53,268 nt of DNA from NCBI GenBank assembly GCA_948469885.1, contig CAOKMT010000001.1, positions 150,187-203,454 of the forward strand. Direction: 5' to 3'. Positions within the stretch are counted from its first letter, which is position 1, and each line of letters starts with the position of its first letter. The DNA is from an uncultured Sporosarcina sp. Lineage in GTDB: Bacteria; Bacillota; Bacilli; Bacillales_A; Planococcaceae. The translations under genes were made by a program, and so were the position numbers. Positions 41,446 to 49,584 of this stretch are shown here, in pieces. The notes below the pieces were generated by a model. The model searched no databases and had not been told where the DNA came from. It was given only the letters and a program-made list of their open reading frames with translations.

Positions 41446-41637
41446 TATCAATTACGCCTCGGCATGATTGCGTCCGGATTTTTTCGAGCTAGCTTGAAAA
41501 GCTTCCCTTAAAAATCCGTGACATCCACCGGAGGCATCATCTTTGTTCAGCTAGAGGTTGAACACCTGCTGAACAGGAAGCACAACTGCATTCATCTCGC
41601 CACCGTAGAAGTGGGAGTTTTCTGCTGAAGGAAGATA
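41446..41637 (-). repeat. Diverged composite repeat, copy R4 (modules A + C) on the minus strand
   Basis: On the minus strand it starts TTCAGCAGAAAACTCCCACTT, with the hairpin CCACTT(C)...GGTGG and GATGAATGC preserved, followed by TTCAGCAGGTGTTCAACC. Module C then reads GATGCCTCCGGTGGATGTCA ... AAAAAATCCGGACGCAATCA ... GCCGAGGCGTAATTGAT. Compensatory changes are seen in C: CGGATT/AATCCG replaces CAGATT/AATCTG of the other copies. Confidence 0.75.
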
Positions 41638-41685
41638 AACCTATTATACATATTTTCAGCTTGGAATGGGAAGGAGAGGAATTCC

Positions 41686-42039
41686 GTGATTTCAGGAATC
41701 GGCTTAGATATCGTAGAGCTTGATCGCATTGAAAAATTAGATGCCAGATCAGAAAAATTCCGAAACCGTTTATTAACTGAGACAGAACTAAAAATTTATA
41801 AATCTCTCAAAGGGAGCCGGCGCACGGAATTTCTTGCAGGGCGTTTTGCGGGAAAGGAAGCTTTTGCGAAAGCGCGTGGCACAGGCATTGGTGCATCTTG
41901 CAACTTTGTTGATATCGAAATCGTTCCCGATAGGAAAGGCAAACCAGTTCTACACTTTAAAGGAGTCGCCGTTTCGGGATTTATCTCGATTACGCATACG
42001 CAAACAGTGGCAGCTGCCCAAGTAATTCTGCAAGCATAA
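41686..42039 (+). CDS. acpS: Holo-[acyl-carrier-protein] synthase
   Basis: Transfers 4'-phosphopantetheine from CoA to ACP, activating fatty acid synthesis. The 117-aa protein shows both family motifs: GIGLDIVELDRIE (Mg-binding Asp) and FLAGRFAGKEAFAKARGTGI (Glu and Lys), and it ends with FISITHTQTVAAAQVIL. GTG at 41686 follows GGAGAGGAA. A long perfect hairpin follows its stop codon. Confidence 0.95.
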   Translation: MISGIGLDIVELDRIEKLDARSEKFRNRLLTETELKIYKSLKGSRRTEFLAGRFAGKEAFAKARGTGIGASCNFVDIEIVPDRKGKPVLHFKGVAVSGFISITHTQTVAAAQVILQA

Positions 42040-42045
42040 TCCCGA

Positions 42046-42090
42046 ATCCTTTCTCATAAGATGATTTACCTGATTGAAATGAGAAAGGAT
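42046..42090 (+). promoter_or_regulatory. 12-bp perfect hairpin that covers the ydcC ribosome-binding site
   Basis: ATCCTTTCTCAT (42046-42057) pairs with ATGAGAAAGGAT (42079-42090) across 21 nt. The right arm contains the AAAGGAT RBS of the following TTG start at 42099. There is no T-run. It could act as a weak terminator for acpS or limit translation of the lipoprotein. Confidence 0.55.
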
Positions 42091-42098
42091 GAACTTAT

Positions 42099-43133
42099 TT
42101 GCGAAGCCGGATATTTGCACTTTTGTTAGTTGTAGTCGTAATTGCTCTTGCTGCATGTGGATCACCATCGAAAGAAGATGTGATGAAGAAGCTAAGCGGA
42201 AAATGGAATGACTCGAAGGGGTACGAACTAGATGCAACGATGGAAATCAAGACTGGGGCAGAACCGAGATTGTACGATGTAGAAGTGTGGCATACCAAAC
42301 CTGATTTTTATCGTGTACATGTGTCGCAGGAAGGAAAAAAAGATTCTCAAATGATCGTTCGAAATGAAGACGGCGTGTTTGTTGTCACACCATCACTCGG
42401 TAAAACATATACTTTCCAAAGTGATTGGCCGGCACAAAATAGTCAAGCGTACTTGATCGGTGCCTTGGCAGAGGATATTAAAGTAGATAAAAATGCGACA
42501 ATGACAGAAAAAGAAAAAACGTATGTCTTTGAGACGGAAACGAGAAACAATCATAAAAAGGTTTTGCCTAAACAACAGATTCACATCGATAAAAAGACTT
42601 TGCTTCCAAAGCATGTGTCTGTCTTGGATGAAACAGGTGAAGAGCAAATCCGCATTTCCTTTAATAAGATAACACTCGGCACTGAAAGAAAAGCGTCGGA
42701 TTATAATGTGGAAGAAGCGAATAGTGAAGAGGCTACGCCAGAAGAAGAACCTGCGGCAGAAGAAGAGTCTGATGCGAATGAAAAAGAAAGTGACGAGCAG
42801 TTCAATACGTACTATCCGACAGTTGAATGGCAAGATGTCACGCTTCTTGAAGAAGAGACCGTGAAAACAGAAAATGGTCTACGTTCGTTCATGACATTCG
42901 GTGGAGAGAAAGAATATACAATTATTCAAGAGCGTGCAGTACAATCTGAAAGCACATTGCCAGTCTCCATGGAAGGCGACCCGGTTGACCTTGGATTTAC
43001 AGTTGCTGCACTAACGGAGAATTCGATGCGTTGGGAAAGTGATGGTGTTTCTTTTTTCCTTGCATCCAAAATGTTGACGCCGGATGAAATGATTGAAGTA
43101 GCGACATCCATGTCAGCAGGTGAAATGAAGTAA
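42099..43133 (+). CDS. ydcC: LolA-like outer-surface lipoprotein (YdcC-like)
   Basis: A 344-aa lipoprotein: signal RSRIFALLLVVVVIALAAC with lipobox LAAC. The mature part has the LolA/DUF4367-like beta fold (ATMEIKTGAEPRLYDVEVWH; QIHIDKKTLLPKHVSVLDET). An acidic low-complexity insert (residues about 203-235, many Glu) separates it from a C-terminal DUF4367-type region with EEETVKTENGLRSFMTFGGE. It is anchored outside the cytoplasmic membrane; the role is unknown, and in B. subtilis the homologue is upstream of alr as here. The start is TTG at 42099 after AAAGGAT, which is inside a hairpin. Confidence 0.85.
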   Translation: MRSRIFALLLVVVVIALAACGSPSKEDVMKKLSGKWNDSKGYELDATMEIKTGAEPRLYDVEVWHTKPDFYRVHVSQEGKKDSQMIVRNEDGVFVVTPSLGKTYTFQSDWPAQNSQAYLIGALAEDIKVDKNATMTEKEKTYVFETETRNNHKKVLPKQQIHIDKKTLLPKHVSVLDETGEEQIRISFNKITLGTERKASDYNVEEANSEEATPEEEPAAEEESDANEKESDEQFNTYYPTVEWQDVTLLEEETVKTENGLRSFMTFGGEKEYTIIQERAVQSESTLPVSMEGDPVDLGFTVAALTENSMRWESDGVSFFLASKMLTPDEMIEVATSMSAGEMK

Positions 43134-43230
43134 TATTGGTTGACATAGGCAGTGCGGAAAAACAATAATTTGAACGACCCCCACATCATAGAATGAAAAT
43201 CACATCACACCAAAAAACGAGGCGAAAGCT

Positions 43231-44352
43231 GTGGAAAGTACGACATGTTATCGTCCGACAAAGGCGATTATCAATTTAGAAGCAATCAAAGAAAACGTGA
43301 AATCTTTAAAAGAATATGTAGGTAACAAAACAGCGGTCATCGCCGTTGTAAAAGCGGATGGCTATGGACACGGAGATGTAGAAGTGGCGCGTGCGGCTAT
43401 TGAAGCAGGAGCGGAAATGGTCGCAGTCGCAACCCCTGAAGAAGCATTACGGCTTAGAGGAGCGGGAATTCGTACCGGGATTCTCGTTCTCGCTCCATCC
43501 CCTGTATCTTTTGTGAAAAAAGCGGCAAGACTGGAGATAACGCTCGCTGTATCTGAGGCGGATTGGTTAGAGGAAGCGCTTCAAGAAGAGAAGGCGTTCG
43601 AAAACCCTTTAAAAATCCATATAAAAGCGGATTGTGGCATGGGACGAACGGGCTTGCGTGATAAAAAGGCACTGCAGATGCTTATGAATGTCGTGGCAAG
43701 ATCTGAGCACGTCGTTGTTGATGGCATGTTCATGCAGTTTTCTTGTGCGGACGAGAGGGATCGAAATCATACGGTGGAACAGTACGATCGATTTATGGAG
43801 CTTGTCGCTGTTTTAAAGGAAAAGCCAAGGCTTTTACATGTTTCAAATAGTGCCGGAGCTCTCCTGTACCCGGAATTTGCTATGGATGCTGTACGTGTTG
43901 GAATTGGATTATATGGGATCGCGCCTTCCGCATATGTCGAGGAGAACCTCCCATTTCCGCTTAAAAAGGCTTTAACGCTTGAAACAGAGCTTTCTTTTGT
44001 GAAGCATCTGGAAAAAGGGAGTACCATCAGTTACGGTTCGACTTATCAATCTTCGGAGGCAGAATGGATCGGAACCATCCCGATCGGATATGCGGATGGT
44101 CTGCAAAGAGGTCTCCGAGGACAGGGAGTGTTGATCGCTGGCGAACGTGCACCGATCGTCGGAACGATTTGTATGGATCAATGCATGATAAAACTGCCTA
44201 AAGAGATGAATGTGGGAGAAAAAGTAACGCTAATCGGTAAACAAGGCGCTGAAGAAGTTAGGGTGGAGGAATGGGCGGAGCGATTGGATACAATTGCTTA
44301 TGAAATCCCGGTCTTACTAACGAAACGGGTCCCAAGAGTGTATTCAAATTGA
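43231..44352 (+). CDS. alr: Alanine racemase
   Basis: Interconverts L- and D-alanine with PLP, supplying D-Ala to Ddl and MurF nearby. The 373-aa enzyme has the PLP lysine in VVKADGYGHG (Lys41), an Arg/His segment CGMGRTGLRD, LHVSNSAGAL, RVGIGLYGI, the catalytic Tyr region STISYGSTYQS and TICMDQCMIKLP. GTG at 43231 follows GAGGCG. It lies directly before the toxin-antitoxin pair, as in B. subtilis. Confidence 0.95.
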   Translation: MESTTCYRPTKAIINLEAIKENVKSLKEYVGNKTAVIAVVKADGYGHGDVEVARAAIEAGAEMVAVATPEEALRLRGAGIRTGILVLAPSPVSFVKKAARLEITLAVSEADWLEEALQEEKAFENPLKIHIKADCGMGRTGLRDKKALQMLMNVVARSEHVVVDGMFMQFSCADERDRNHTVEQYDRFMELVAVLKEKPRLLHVSNSAGALLYPEFAMDAVRVGIGLYGIAPSAYVEENLPFPLKKALTLETELSFVKHLEKGSTISYGSTYQSSEAEWIGTIPIGYADGLQRGLRGQGVLIAGERAPIVGTICMDQCMIKLPKEMNVGEKVTLIGKQGAEEVRVEEWAERLDTIAYEIPVLLTKRVPRVYSN

Positions 44353-44420
44353 AAGGTGGTTTAATTTTTCCTCTGGCGCAGTTGTGCTCCCCAAAAATCG
44401 AGTGAAAATGGAGAGGGAAT

Positions 44421-44507
44421 ATGCACGTCGGCAAAACGTACAAATTTTGCGGAATTTTGTCTATCTATTTCCTTCTATGTCTTCTCATTGTCGACATTCA
44501 ATGGTAA
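44421..44507 (+). CDS. Possible 28-aa hydrophobic peptide upstream of the mazEF-type pair
   Basis: The frame starts MHVGKTYKFCGILSIYFLL, followed by CLLIVDIQW, and consists of a short basic head and one potential membrane helix. GAGAGGG lies 3 nt before the ATG, which is tight. The end overlaps the likely ndoAI promoter region (TTGTCG ... TAGAAT). It may be chance. Confidence 0.2.
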   Translation: MHVGKTYKFCGILSIYFLLCLLIVDIQW

Positions 44508-44555
44508 GATAGAATTGTAGCAAAATGAGTGAACGGGTTTGTTGGAGGTGCTGAC

Positions 44556-44837
44556 GTGCGTACTGATAAAAATAGTAGAGAAGTCATTGTGAAGATTCCG
44601 AAACGGATGCTGAACGAAAATGAACATACGGTCGTCCATCAGGAGCCGGAGCGCGGTGATTTTGTGTATATTTCGACAAAAAGATACGAAACGGCCTATG
44701 AGCCGGACGCGATAAGAGAAGCGATGATGCAAGGATACGTCGAAATGTCGCAAATAAATTTAAAAATTGCCATGGAATGCTTACATGTTGAGTATGAAGC
44801 CCAGCACACGGTGGAACGTCTCGTAAGCGGAGGATGA
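44556..44837 (+). CDS. ndoAI: Antitoxin EndoAI (MazE-type, ribbon-helix-helix)
   Basis: A 93-aa antitoxin, the length of B. subtilis YdcD. The N-terminal ribbon-helix-helix region ([20 protein letters not shown]) should bind DNA; the C-terminal helix ([20 protein letters not shown]) should bind the toxin. GTG at 44556 follows GGAGGTG; an ATG at 44529 in frame has no RBS. It neutralises the EndoA RNase and probably autoregulates the operon. The toxin gene begins 4 bp after its stop. Confidence 0.92.
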   Translation: MRTDKNSREVIVKIPKRMLNENEHTVVHQEPERGDFVYISTKRYETAYEPDAIREAMMQGYVEMSQINLKIAMECLHVEYEAQHTVERLVSGG

Positions 44838-44841
44838 AAAT

Positions 44842-45192
44842 TTGGCGATAAAACGTGGAGACGTCTTTTTTGCAGACCTGTCACCGGTCGTTGGTTCAGA
44901 ACAGGGAGGGACTAGACCAGTTCTGGTTATACAGAACGACATAGGAAATCGGTTTAGTCCGACAGTCATTATTGCGGCTATCACAGCGCAAATACAAAAA
45001 GCAAAATTGCCGACACATGTTGAAATCGATGCGAAACGATATGACTTCGAGCGGGATTCAGTTATCCTGCTCGAACAAGTTCGCACGATCGACAAGTCGC
45101 GGCTTACAGATAAAATTACACACCTAGACGAAACTTTGATGGAGCAGGTCGATCAAGCGCTAGAAATAAGTTTCGGCCTCATCAAATTTTAA
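44842..45192 (+). CDS. ndoA: mRNA interferase EndoA (MazF-type toxin)
   Basis: A 116-aa ribonuclease that in B. subtilis cuts single-stranded RNA at UACAU. The start [20 protein letters not shown], the [12 protein letters not shown] motif with its catalytic Arg, and the PTVIIAAIT and [13 protein letters not shown] segments with the Thr are those of MazF. TTG at 44842 follows GGAGG, suggesting limited translation relative to the antitoxin. A terminator separates it from the sigma-B operon. Confidence 0.95.
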   Translation: MAIKRGDVFFADLSPVVGSEQGGTRPVLVIQNDIGNRFSPTVIIAAITAQIQKAKLPTHVEIDAKRYDFERDSVILLEQVRTIDKSRLTDKITHLDETLMEQVDQALEISFGLIKF

Positions 45193-45207
45193 TAATACAT
45201 ATAAAAG

Positions 45208-45244
45208 AAACACTGCAGGCGTTTTATCTGTGGTGTTTTTTTAA
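45208..45244 (+). terminator. Terminator of ndoAI-ndoA
   Basis: AACACTGCAG pairs with CTGTGGTGTT (two G-T pairs) around a 9-nt loop and is followed by a run of T. Confidence 0.8.
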
Positions 45245-45261
45245 TTATATGACAAAATGAA

Positions 45262-45289
45262 TGAACTCTCACACTGAATCCGATACAAT
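45262..45289 (+). promoter_or_regulatory. Sigma-A-type promoter of the rsbR-sigB operon
   Basis: TGAACT (45262-45267), a 16-nt spacer and TACAAT (45284-45289), about 49 bp before the rsbR ATG. It corresponds to the housekeeping promoter of the B. subtilis operon. Confidence 0.55.
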
Positions 45290-45337
45290 AGAGGAACAAG
45301 TATGAGCAGAAGAGTAAGGAGGATTACGTAACTAATC

Positions 45338-46168
45338 ATGAGAAAGAAAATAGCTGAAAGTATCCAGGAGCACATGGATGAGATAATAGACCAATGGCAA
45401 GAGCAAATGCAGGAAGAAAAAGGGGAGCTTTTCTTTCAATATATGTCAAGTGAGGTCGTTGATAAGACAAGCCGCCAATTCGCCGAACTGATGACTTCAA
45501 ATTTATTGGAAAGTGAAACGATCAATGAGGAAAAGCTGACAGACTTTGCAGAGAAAGTCGTCCGTTTCAGCTGGTCCATTAAATTCGTCAATAAAGCAAT
45601 TGACCGTTTCGGCCAAATTGCTTTCAATATATTGATTGAAGAAAAAGTGATTCACACGTCCGAGATAAAGGCTTATATGGACATTTACTTTGAGTGGATC
45701 AACCCATTGCGAGACAGTATCGTTGAAGCATATTCTATTGAATGGGAACGAACAGTGAACTTACAAAAAATCGCTTTACAAGAACTGTCCGCGTCCCTCA
45801 TTCCGGTTTTTGAAAAGATTTCTGTCATGCCTCTCGTTGGCACAATCGATACGGAGCGTGCGAAACTTATCATGGAGAACTTACTAGAAGGTGTTGTTAA
45901 ACAACGATCGGAAGTTGTGCTGCTCGACATTACAGGCGTCCCTGTTGTTGATACGATGGTGGCTCACCACATTATCCAAGCTGCGGATGCCGTCCGGCTG
46001 ATTGGAGCGAAATGCATGCTCGTAGGCATACGACCGGAAATCGCCCAAACAATCGTGACGCTCGGTATCGATTTAAATGATTTTACAACAACGAGTACCT
46101 TACAGCGTGGAATGCAGGAGGCTCTTAAACTGACGAATCGCAAAATAGTGGAGGGAGAATCTTTATGA
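45338..46168 (+). CDS. rsbR: Stressosome co-antagonist RsbR
   Basis: A 276-aa stressosome protein that with RsbS sequesters RsbT. The N-terminal 150 residues are the non-heme globin-like sensor domain; residues about 152-268 are a STAS domain. The two RsbT phosphorylation threonines appear as Thr172 ([15 protein letters not shown]) and Thr206 ([10 protein letters not shown]), equivalent to Thr171 and Thr205 of B. subtilis RsbRA. The ATG is the first in frame, but the strong GGAGG lies 15 nt upstream, longer than usual. The 3' end overlaps rsbS by 4 bp (ATGA). Confidence 0.93.
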   Translation: MRKKIAESIQEHMDEIIDQWQEQMQEEKGELFFQYMSSEVVDKTSRQFAELMTSNLLESETINEEKLTDFAEKVVRFSWSIKFVNKAIDRFGQIAFNILIEEKVIHTSEIKAYMDIYFEWINPLRDSIVEAYSIEWERTVNLQKIALQELSASLIPVFEKISVMPLVGTIDTERAKLIMENLLEGVVKQRSEVVLLDITGVPVVDTMVAHHIIQAADAVRLIGAKCMLVGIRPEIAQTIVTLGIDLNDFTTTSTLQRGMQEALKLTNRKIVEGESL

Positions 46169-46527
46169 ACATGCGCATCCCGATTTTAAAACTAGGCGAA
46201 ACATTGATTGTGTCGATTCAGTGGGAACTCGACGATCAGACGGCAATTCAATTTCAAGAGGACTTATTGAATAAAATGCATGCGACAACTGCTAGAGGTG
46301 TGTTAATTGATTTAACGCCGATCGATTTTATCGATTCGTTTATCGCAAAAGTATTAGGCGATGTCATTAATATGTCAAGGTTGATGGGAGCGAAAGTGGT
46401 TATTACTGGCATCCAACCTGCCGTGGCAATTACCCTTATCGAGTTAGGCATTCGATTGGAAAATGTCATGACAGCGCTTGATCTTGAAAACGGATTGGAT
46501 AAATTGCATAAAGAATTGGAGGACTGA
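46165..46527 (+). CDS. rsbS: Stressosome scaffold/antagonist RsbS
   Basis: A 120-aa single STAS domain. The RsbT target serine is Ser58 in [16 protein letters not shown], matching Ser59 of B. subtilis. With RsbR it forms the stressosome core that binds RsbT until both are phosphorylated. ATGA overlap with rsbR and a two-base gap to rsbT indicate coupled translation and fixed stoichiometry. Confidence 0.95.
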   Translation: MNMRIPILKLGETLIVSIQWELDDQTAIQFQEDLLNKMHATTARGVLIDLTPIDFIDSFIAKVLGDVINMSRLMGAKVVITGIQPAVAITLIELGIRLENVMTALDLENGLDKLHKELED

Positions 46528-46529
46528 AT

Positions 46530-46931
46530 ATGGATTACCGGTCTTCTGTTGAGATTTACACGGAGTGGGACATTGTCGCCGCCCGTCAGCTCGGTCGAAA
46601 TGAAGCGAGGAAAATTGGCTTCGGTACTGTTGACCAAGCCCGTATTACGACAGCAATTAGTGAGTTGGCTCGAAATATTTATTTATATGCAGGAAAAGGA
46701 AAAATTGAAATAGAACGCTTATATGAGAATGGCGTATTCGGTATATTGATCATTGCGTCGGATCAAGGCCCTGGCATTGCTGATATGAGAAAGGTAATGA
46801 GTGATGGATTTACGACTTCCGGCGGACTTGGTGCCGGAATGCCGGGGGTTCGCCGGTTAATGGACGAGTTTAATGTTGAGTCGGAACTTAATGTAGGGAC
46901 AACAATTACTGCTGTAAAATGGCTTCGATAA
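46530..46931 (+). CDS. rsbT: Serine/threonine kinase and RsbU activator RsbT
   Basis: A 133-aa GHKL-type kinase. The N-box is TAISELARNIYLYAGKG, G1 is ASDQGPGI and G2 is GGLGAGMPGVRRLMDEF. It phosphorylates RsbR and RsbS under stress, is released, and then activates the phosphatase RsbU. GGAGG at the rsbS end is its RBS. Confidence 0.95.
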   Translation: MDYRSSVEIYTEWDIVAARQLGRNEARKIGFGTVDQARITTAISELARNIYLYAGKGKIEIERLYENGVFGILIIASDQGPGIADMRKVMSDGFTTSGGLGAGMPGVRRLMDEFNVESELNVGTTITAVKWLR

Positions 46932-46946
46932 GGGGGGATGTAGCTG

Positions 46947-47957
46947 GTGCTAGAAGTAAAAAGGAAATATAAAGAAATGGTAAGTCAGTATGTCAACAGT
47001 CAAAGTGAAATGGACTTGTATTCGGGCCATAAACTGAGTAGGCAGTTCATTGAGAAAGAAATTTCTCCAGAAGAAGTTATTGGGATTCATAAAAGAACAC
47101 TGAAAGAGTTATTTCCAGAAATGGATGAAAAGATTAGTCATTCATTTGATTTTCTGATTGAAGTGATGATTCATTATGGGCTTGCTTTACAAGAGCACCA
47201 GAGCTTAATTAGGAAACAAGAAGAGCACGAAATGGAAATGAACATTGCTGCCAAGGTGCAAGATACTTTACTTAAAACGAAAGTACCTAATTTTAAAGGG
47301 CTGGATATCGGATTTGTATCGGTTCCGGCGAAGCAAATGAGCGGGGACTATGCTTATTTTGTGAGCGACGAACAGAGTTACGCAAGTGTGGCGGTTGCAG
47401 ATGTGATTGGCAAAGGAATCCCAGCCGCGTTATGCATGTCAATGATTAAGTTCGGGATGGATAGTATGCAGGCGGAGCGTTCAAGTCCGCGACTCGTTCT
47501 CGATATCGTCAATCGGATTGTCGAAGAAAGCGTTGATGATTCTATGTTCATTTCGATGTTTTATGGCAAATACGATGCAAAAGACTCGGCATTCTCTTAC
47601 GCTTCCGCAGGACACGAACCAGCCCTTTTGTATAAAGCGGATGAAGAAAAGTTCGTGGAGTTGGATGCAAAAGGTTTGTTACTAGGTGTACAGTCGAATG
47701 TTCTATATGAAGAGCGGACTGTCCATTTGGCAGACGGGGATTTTATTGCCATGTTGACAGACGGCGTGACCGAAGTGCGGACAGAAGAAGGATTTATCGA
47801 TGAAGATTTAATAAAAGAACTCTTGTGGAAAGTTAAAGATGAACCATCTCAAATCATGGCAGATACGGTTTATCGTCATCTTGGGGAGATGCAGAACTTT
47901 CAATTGCGAGATGACTTTACGATCATTATATTAAAAAAAGAAGATAAAAAGGTTTAA
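46947..47957 (+). CDS. rsbU: PP2C-type phosphatase RsbU
   Basis: A 336-aa phosphatase of the SpoIIE/PPM group that dephosphorylates RsbV. Residues about 1-85 form the helical RsbT-binding domain (QYVNSQSEMDLYSGHKLSRQ). The catalytic domain has AKQMSGDYAYFV, VADVIGKGIPAALCMS, YASAGHEPALLY, AMLTDGVTEVR and RDDFTIIIL with the metal-binding Asp residues. GTG or TTG codons exist near the start; the listed start follows GGGGGATGTAG. A possible sigma-B promoter begins at its stop codon. Confidence 0.95.
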   Translation: MLEVKRKYKEMVSQYVNSQSEMDLYSGHKLSRQFIEKEISPEEVIGIHKRTLKELFPEMDEKISHSFDFLIEVMIHYGLALQEHQSLIRKQEEHEMEMNIAAKVQDTLLKTKVPNFKGLDIGFVSVPAKQMSGDYAYFVSDEQSYASVAVADVIGKGIPAALCMSMIKFGMDSMQAERSSPRLVLDIVNRIVEESVDDSMFISMFYGKYDAKDSAFSYASAGHEPALLYKADEEKFVELDAKGLLLGVQSNVLYEERTVHLADGDFIAMLTDGVTEVRTEEGFIDEDLIKELLWKVKDEPSQIMADTVYRHLGEMQNFQLRDDFTIIILKKEDKKV

Positions 47958-47977
47958 ACCTTGTTTAAAAGTGGTAG
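47952..47977 (+). promoter_or_regulatory. Possible internal sigma-B promoter before rsbV
   Basis: A perfect -35 GTTTAA (47952-47957, overlapping the rsbU stop), a 14-nt spacer and TGGTAG (47972-47977), which keeps GGTA of GGGTAT. The position matches the autoregulatory promoter of B. subtilis. The weak -10 leaves doubt. A palindrome, GGTTTAAACC, overlaps the -35. Confidence 0.4.
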
Positions 47978-48025
47978 AGAGTTAGTAGGTTATTAATGAT
48001 ATTTAAGAAAATTCGGGGTGTGGAA

Positions 48026-48367
48026 ATGAATTTACAAGTAGAATTGTTGGAAAAGGACAGTGTTCAATATTTTAAAGTAGTGGGCGAGATTGATGCTTTC
48101 ACAGCACCGATTTTAAAAGAGCGTCTAGAGCCTATGCAGAAAGTAAAAGGACTTCAAGCGGCAATTGACTTATCTAATGTTGATTATATAGATAGTACAG
48201 GGTTAGGTGTTTTCGTAGGTTTCTATAAAGCGTTGAAACAGAACGAAGGCCACATGAAAATTACTGGTGTGAATGCGCGGCTGAAAAGGTTGTTTGAAAT
48301 TACAGGGCTTGACGATATTATGGATATTGAAGCGGAAGAAGGTGGAGACGGCGATGCAACCGTATGA
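48026..48367 (+). CDS. rsbV: Anti-anti-sigma factor RsbV
   Basis: A 113-aa STAS-domain protein. The regulatory serine is Ser57 in VDYIDSTGLGVFVGF (Ser56 in B. subtilis). Unphosphorylated RsbV binds RsbW and frees sigma-B. GGGGTG precedes the ATG at 48026; the frame upstream from 47996 lacks an RBS. It overlaps rsbW by 14 bp. Confidence 0.95.
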   Translation: MNLQVELLEKDSVQYFKVVGEIDAFTAPILKERLEPMQKVKGLQAAIDLSNVDYIDSTGLGVFVGFYKALKQNEGHMKITGVNARLKRLFEITGLDDIMDIEAEEGGDGDATV

Positions 48368-48824
48368 TTACATTGAATTAAAGGTGCCTGCTAAAGCACA
48401 ATATATTGGGGTAGCCCGTCTCACAATTTCTGGCCTCGCGAGCCGGCTTGGATTTTCGTATGACGAGATTGAAGATTTGAAGATCGCTTCGAGTGAAGCG
48501 GTGACAAATGCAGTTCAGCATGCGTATCAAGATGAGGAATCAGGCGAAGTAATTGTGGGATGTGCACTTTTTGAAGACAAGATTGAAATTATGATCGCGG
48601 ATCATGGTCAAAGTTTTGATTTTGAGGAAACGAAAAAACTTGTTGGTCCTTATAATGATCAAGAAGAAGGACAGTTTCTACGAGAAGGCGGTCTTGGACT
48701 TTACTTGATGGAAACGCTTATGGATGAAGTAAAAGTATATCACGAGGAGGGCGTAACGGTCTTCATGACAAAATATCTTGGCGGAGAGCGGGTGGATAAT
48801 GATGTCGAAACAATCTCCTCCTAG
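48354..48824 (+). CDS. rsbW: Anti-sigma-B factor and serine kinase RsbW
   Basis: A 156-aa GHKL kinase. N-box: IASSEAVTNAVQHAYQDEES; G1: IADHGQSFD; G2: REGGLGLYLMETLMDEV. It binds sigma-B and holds it inactive, and phosphorylates RsbV. The ATG at 48354 lies inside rsbV after GGTGGAGACG, and the 3' end overlaps sigB by 23 bp, so rsbV, rsbW and sigB are translationally coupled. Confidence 0.95.
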   Translation: MQPYDYIELKVPAKAQYIGVARLTISGLASRLGFSYDEIEDLKIASSEAVTNAVQHAYQDEESGEVIVGCALFEDKIEIMIADHGQSFDFEETKKLVGPYNDQEEGQFLREGGLGLYLMETLMDEVKVYHEEGVTVFMTKYLGGERVDNDVETISS

Positions 48825-49584
48825 AGCAGGTACGAAAGAAGAGGTACTTCGTTGGATTCAGCAATACCAAGAGACGAAAGACGAAGAAGCACAGACAAAT
48901 CTTGTGCTTCATTACGAACGTCTCGTTCAATCACTTGCCCGTAAATATTCGAATGGTAAGCCTTATCACGAAGATCTCGTGCAAGTAGGTATGCTTGGTT
49001 TGCTGGGTGCGATAAGGCGATACGATCCGAAATACGGAAGAAGTTTCGAAGCATTCGCTGTCCCGACGATTATAGGTGAAATTAAAAGATTCATGCGTGA
49101 TAAAACGTGGGCGATCCATGTACCTCGACGTATTAAAGAACTTGGACCGAAAATAAAGGCGACTGTTGAAACGTTGACGGTTGAGATGCAACGTTCTCCC
49201 CTCGTTCATGAAATTGCGGAGTATTTGGATGTTGGAGAAGATGACGTGCTGGAAGCGATGGAGATGAGTCGTAGCTATCAAGCACTTTCCATGGATCATG
49301 CTTTGGAAGCTGATTCGGAAGGTGGGACGGTCACTCTTTTCGATTTGATTGGATCGCAAGATGAGGGTTATGAAACAACAGACCAACGTTTGCTTGTTGC
49401 TGATGCGCTCGTCGTTCTATCCGAACGTGAAAAGCAAATTATTCAATATACATATATTGAGCAATTGAGTCAAAAAGAAGCCGGTGATCGATTGGGCATC
49501 TCACAAATGCATGTCTCAAGATTGCAACGAAAAGCGATTAAAAAGTTACAAGAAGCAATTTCGGCTAATGGCGGTGCATCATAG
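48802..49584 (+). CDS. sigB: General stress sigma factor sigma-B
   Basis: A 260-aa sigma factor of group 3. Region 2 includes HEDLVQVGMLGLLGAIRRYD and SFEAFAVPTIIGEIKRFMRD; region 3 has RTKELGPK-type residues (VPRRIKELGPKIK); region 4 ends with the HTH SQKEAGDRLGISQMHVSRLQ. These match B. subtilis SigB closely. It directs RNA polymerase to GTTTAA-N12-15-GGGTAT promoters, several candidates for which lie in this window. Two consecutive ATGs (48799, 48802) are possible; GGTGG spacing favours the second. It overlaps rsbX by one base. Confidence 0.96.
   Translation: MSKQSPPRAGTKEEVLRWIQQYQETKDEEAQTNLVLHYERLVQSLARKYSNGKPYHEDLVQVGMLGLLGAIRRYDPKYGRSFEAFAVPTIIGEIKRFMRDKTWAIHVPRRIKELGPKIKATVETLTVEMQRSPLVHEIAEYLDVGEDDVLEAMEMSRSYQALSMDHALEADSEGGTVTLFDLIGSQDEGYETTDQRLLVADALVVLSEREKQIIQYTYIEQLSQKEAGDRLGISQMHVSRLQRKAIKKLQEAISANGGAS

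Noticed and set aside
42393-42833. 146-codon frame antisense to the LolA-like lipoprotein gene
   Set aside because: Phe/Arg-rich translation of the Glu/Lys-rich sense strand; no RBS or promoter.
46078-46170. Possible frameshift at the rsbR-rsbS junction
   Set aside because: The 4-bp ATGA overlap is the normal coupled arrangement and both proteins are full length.
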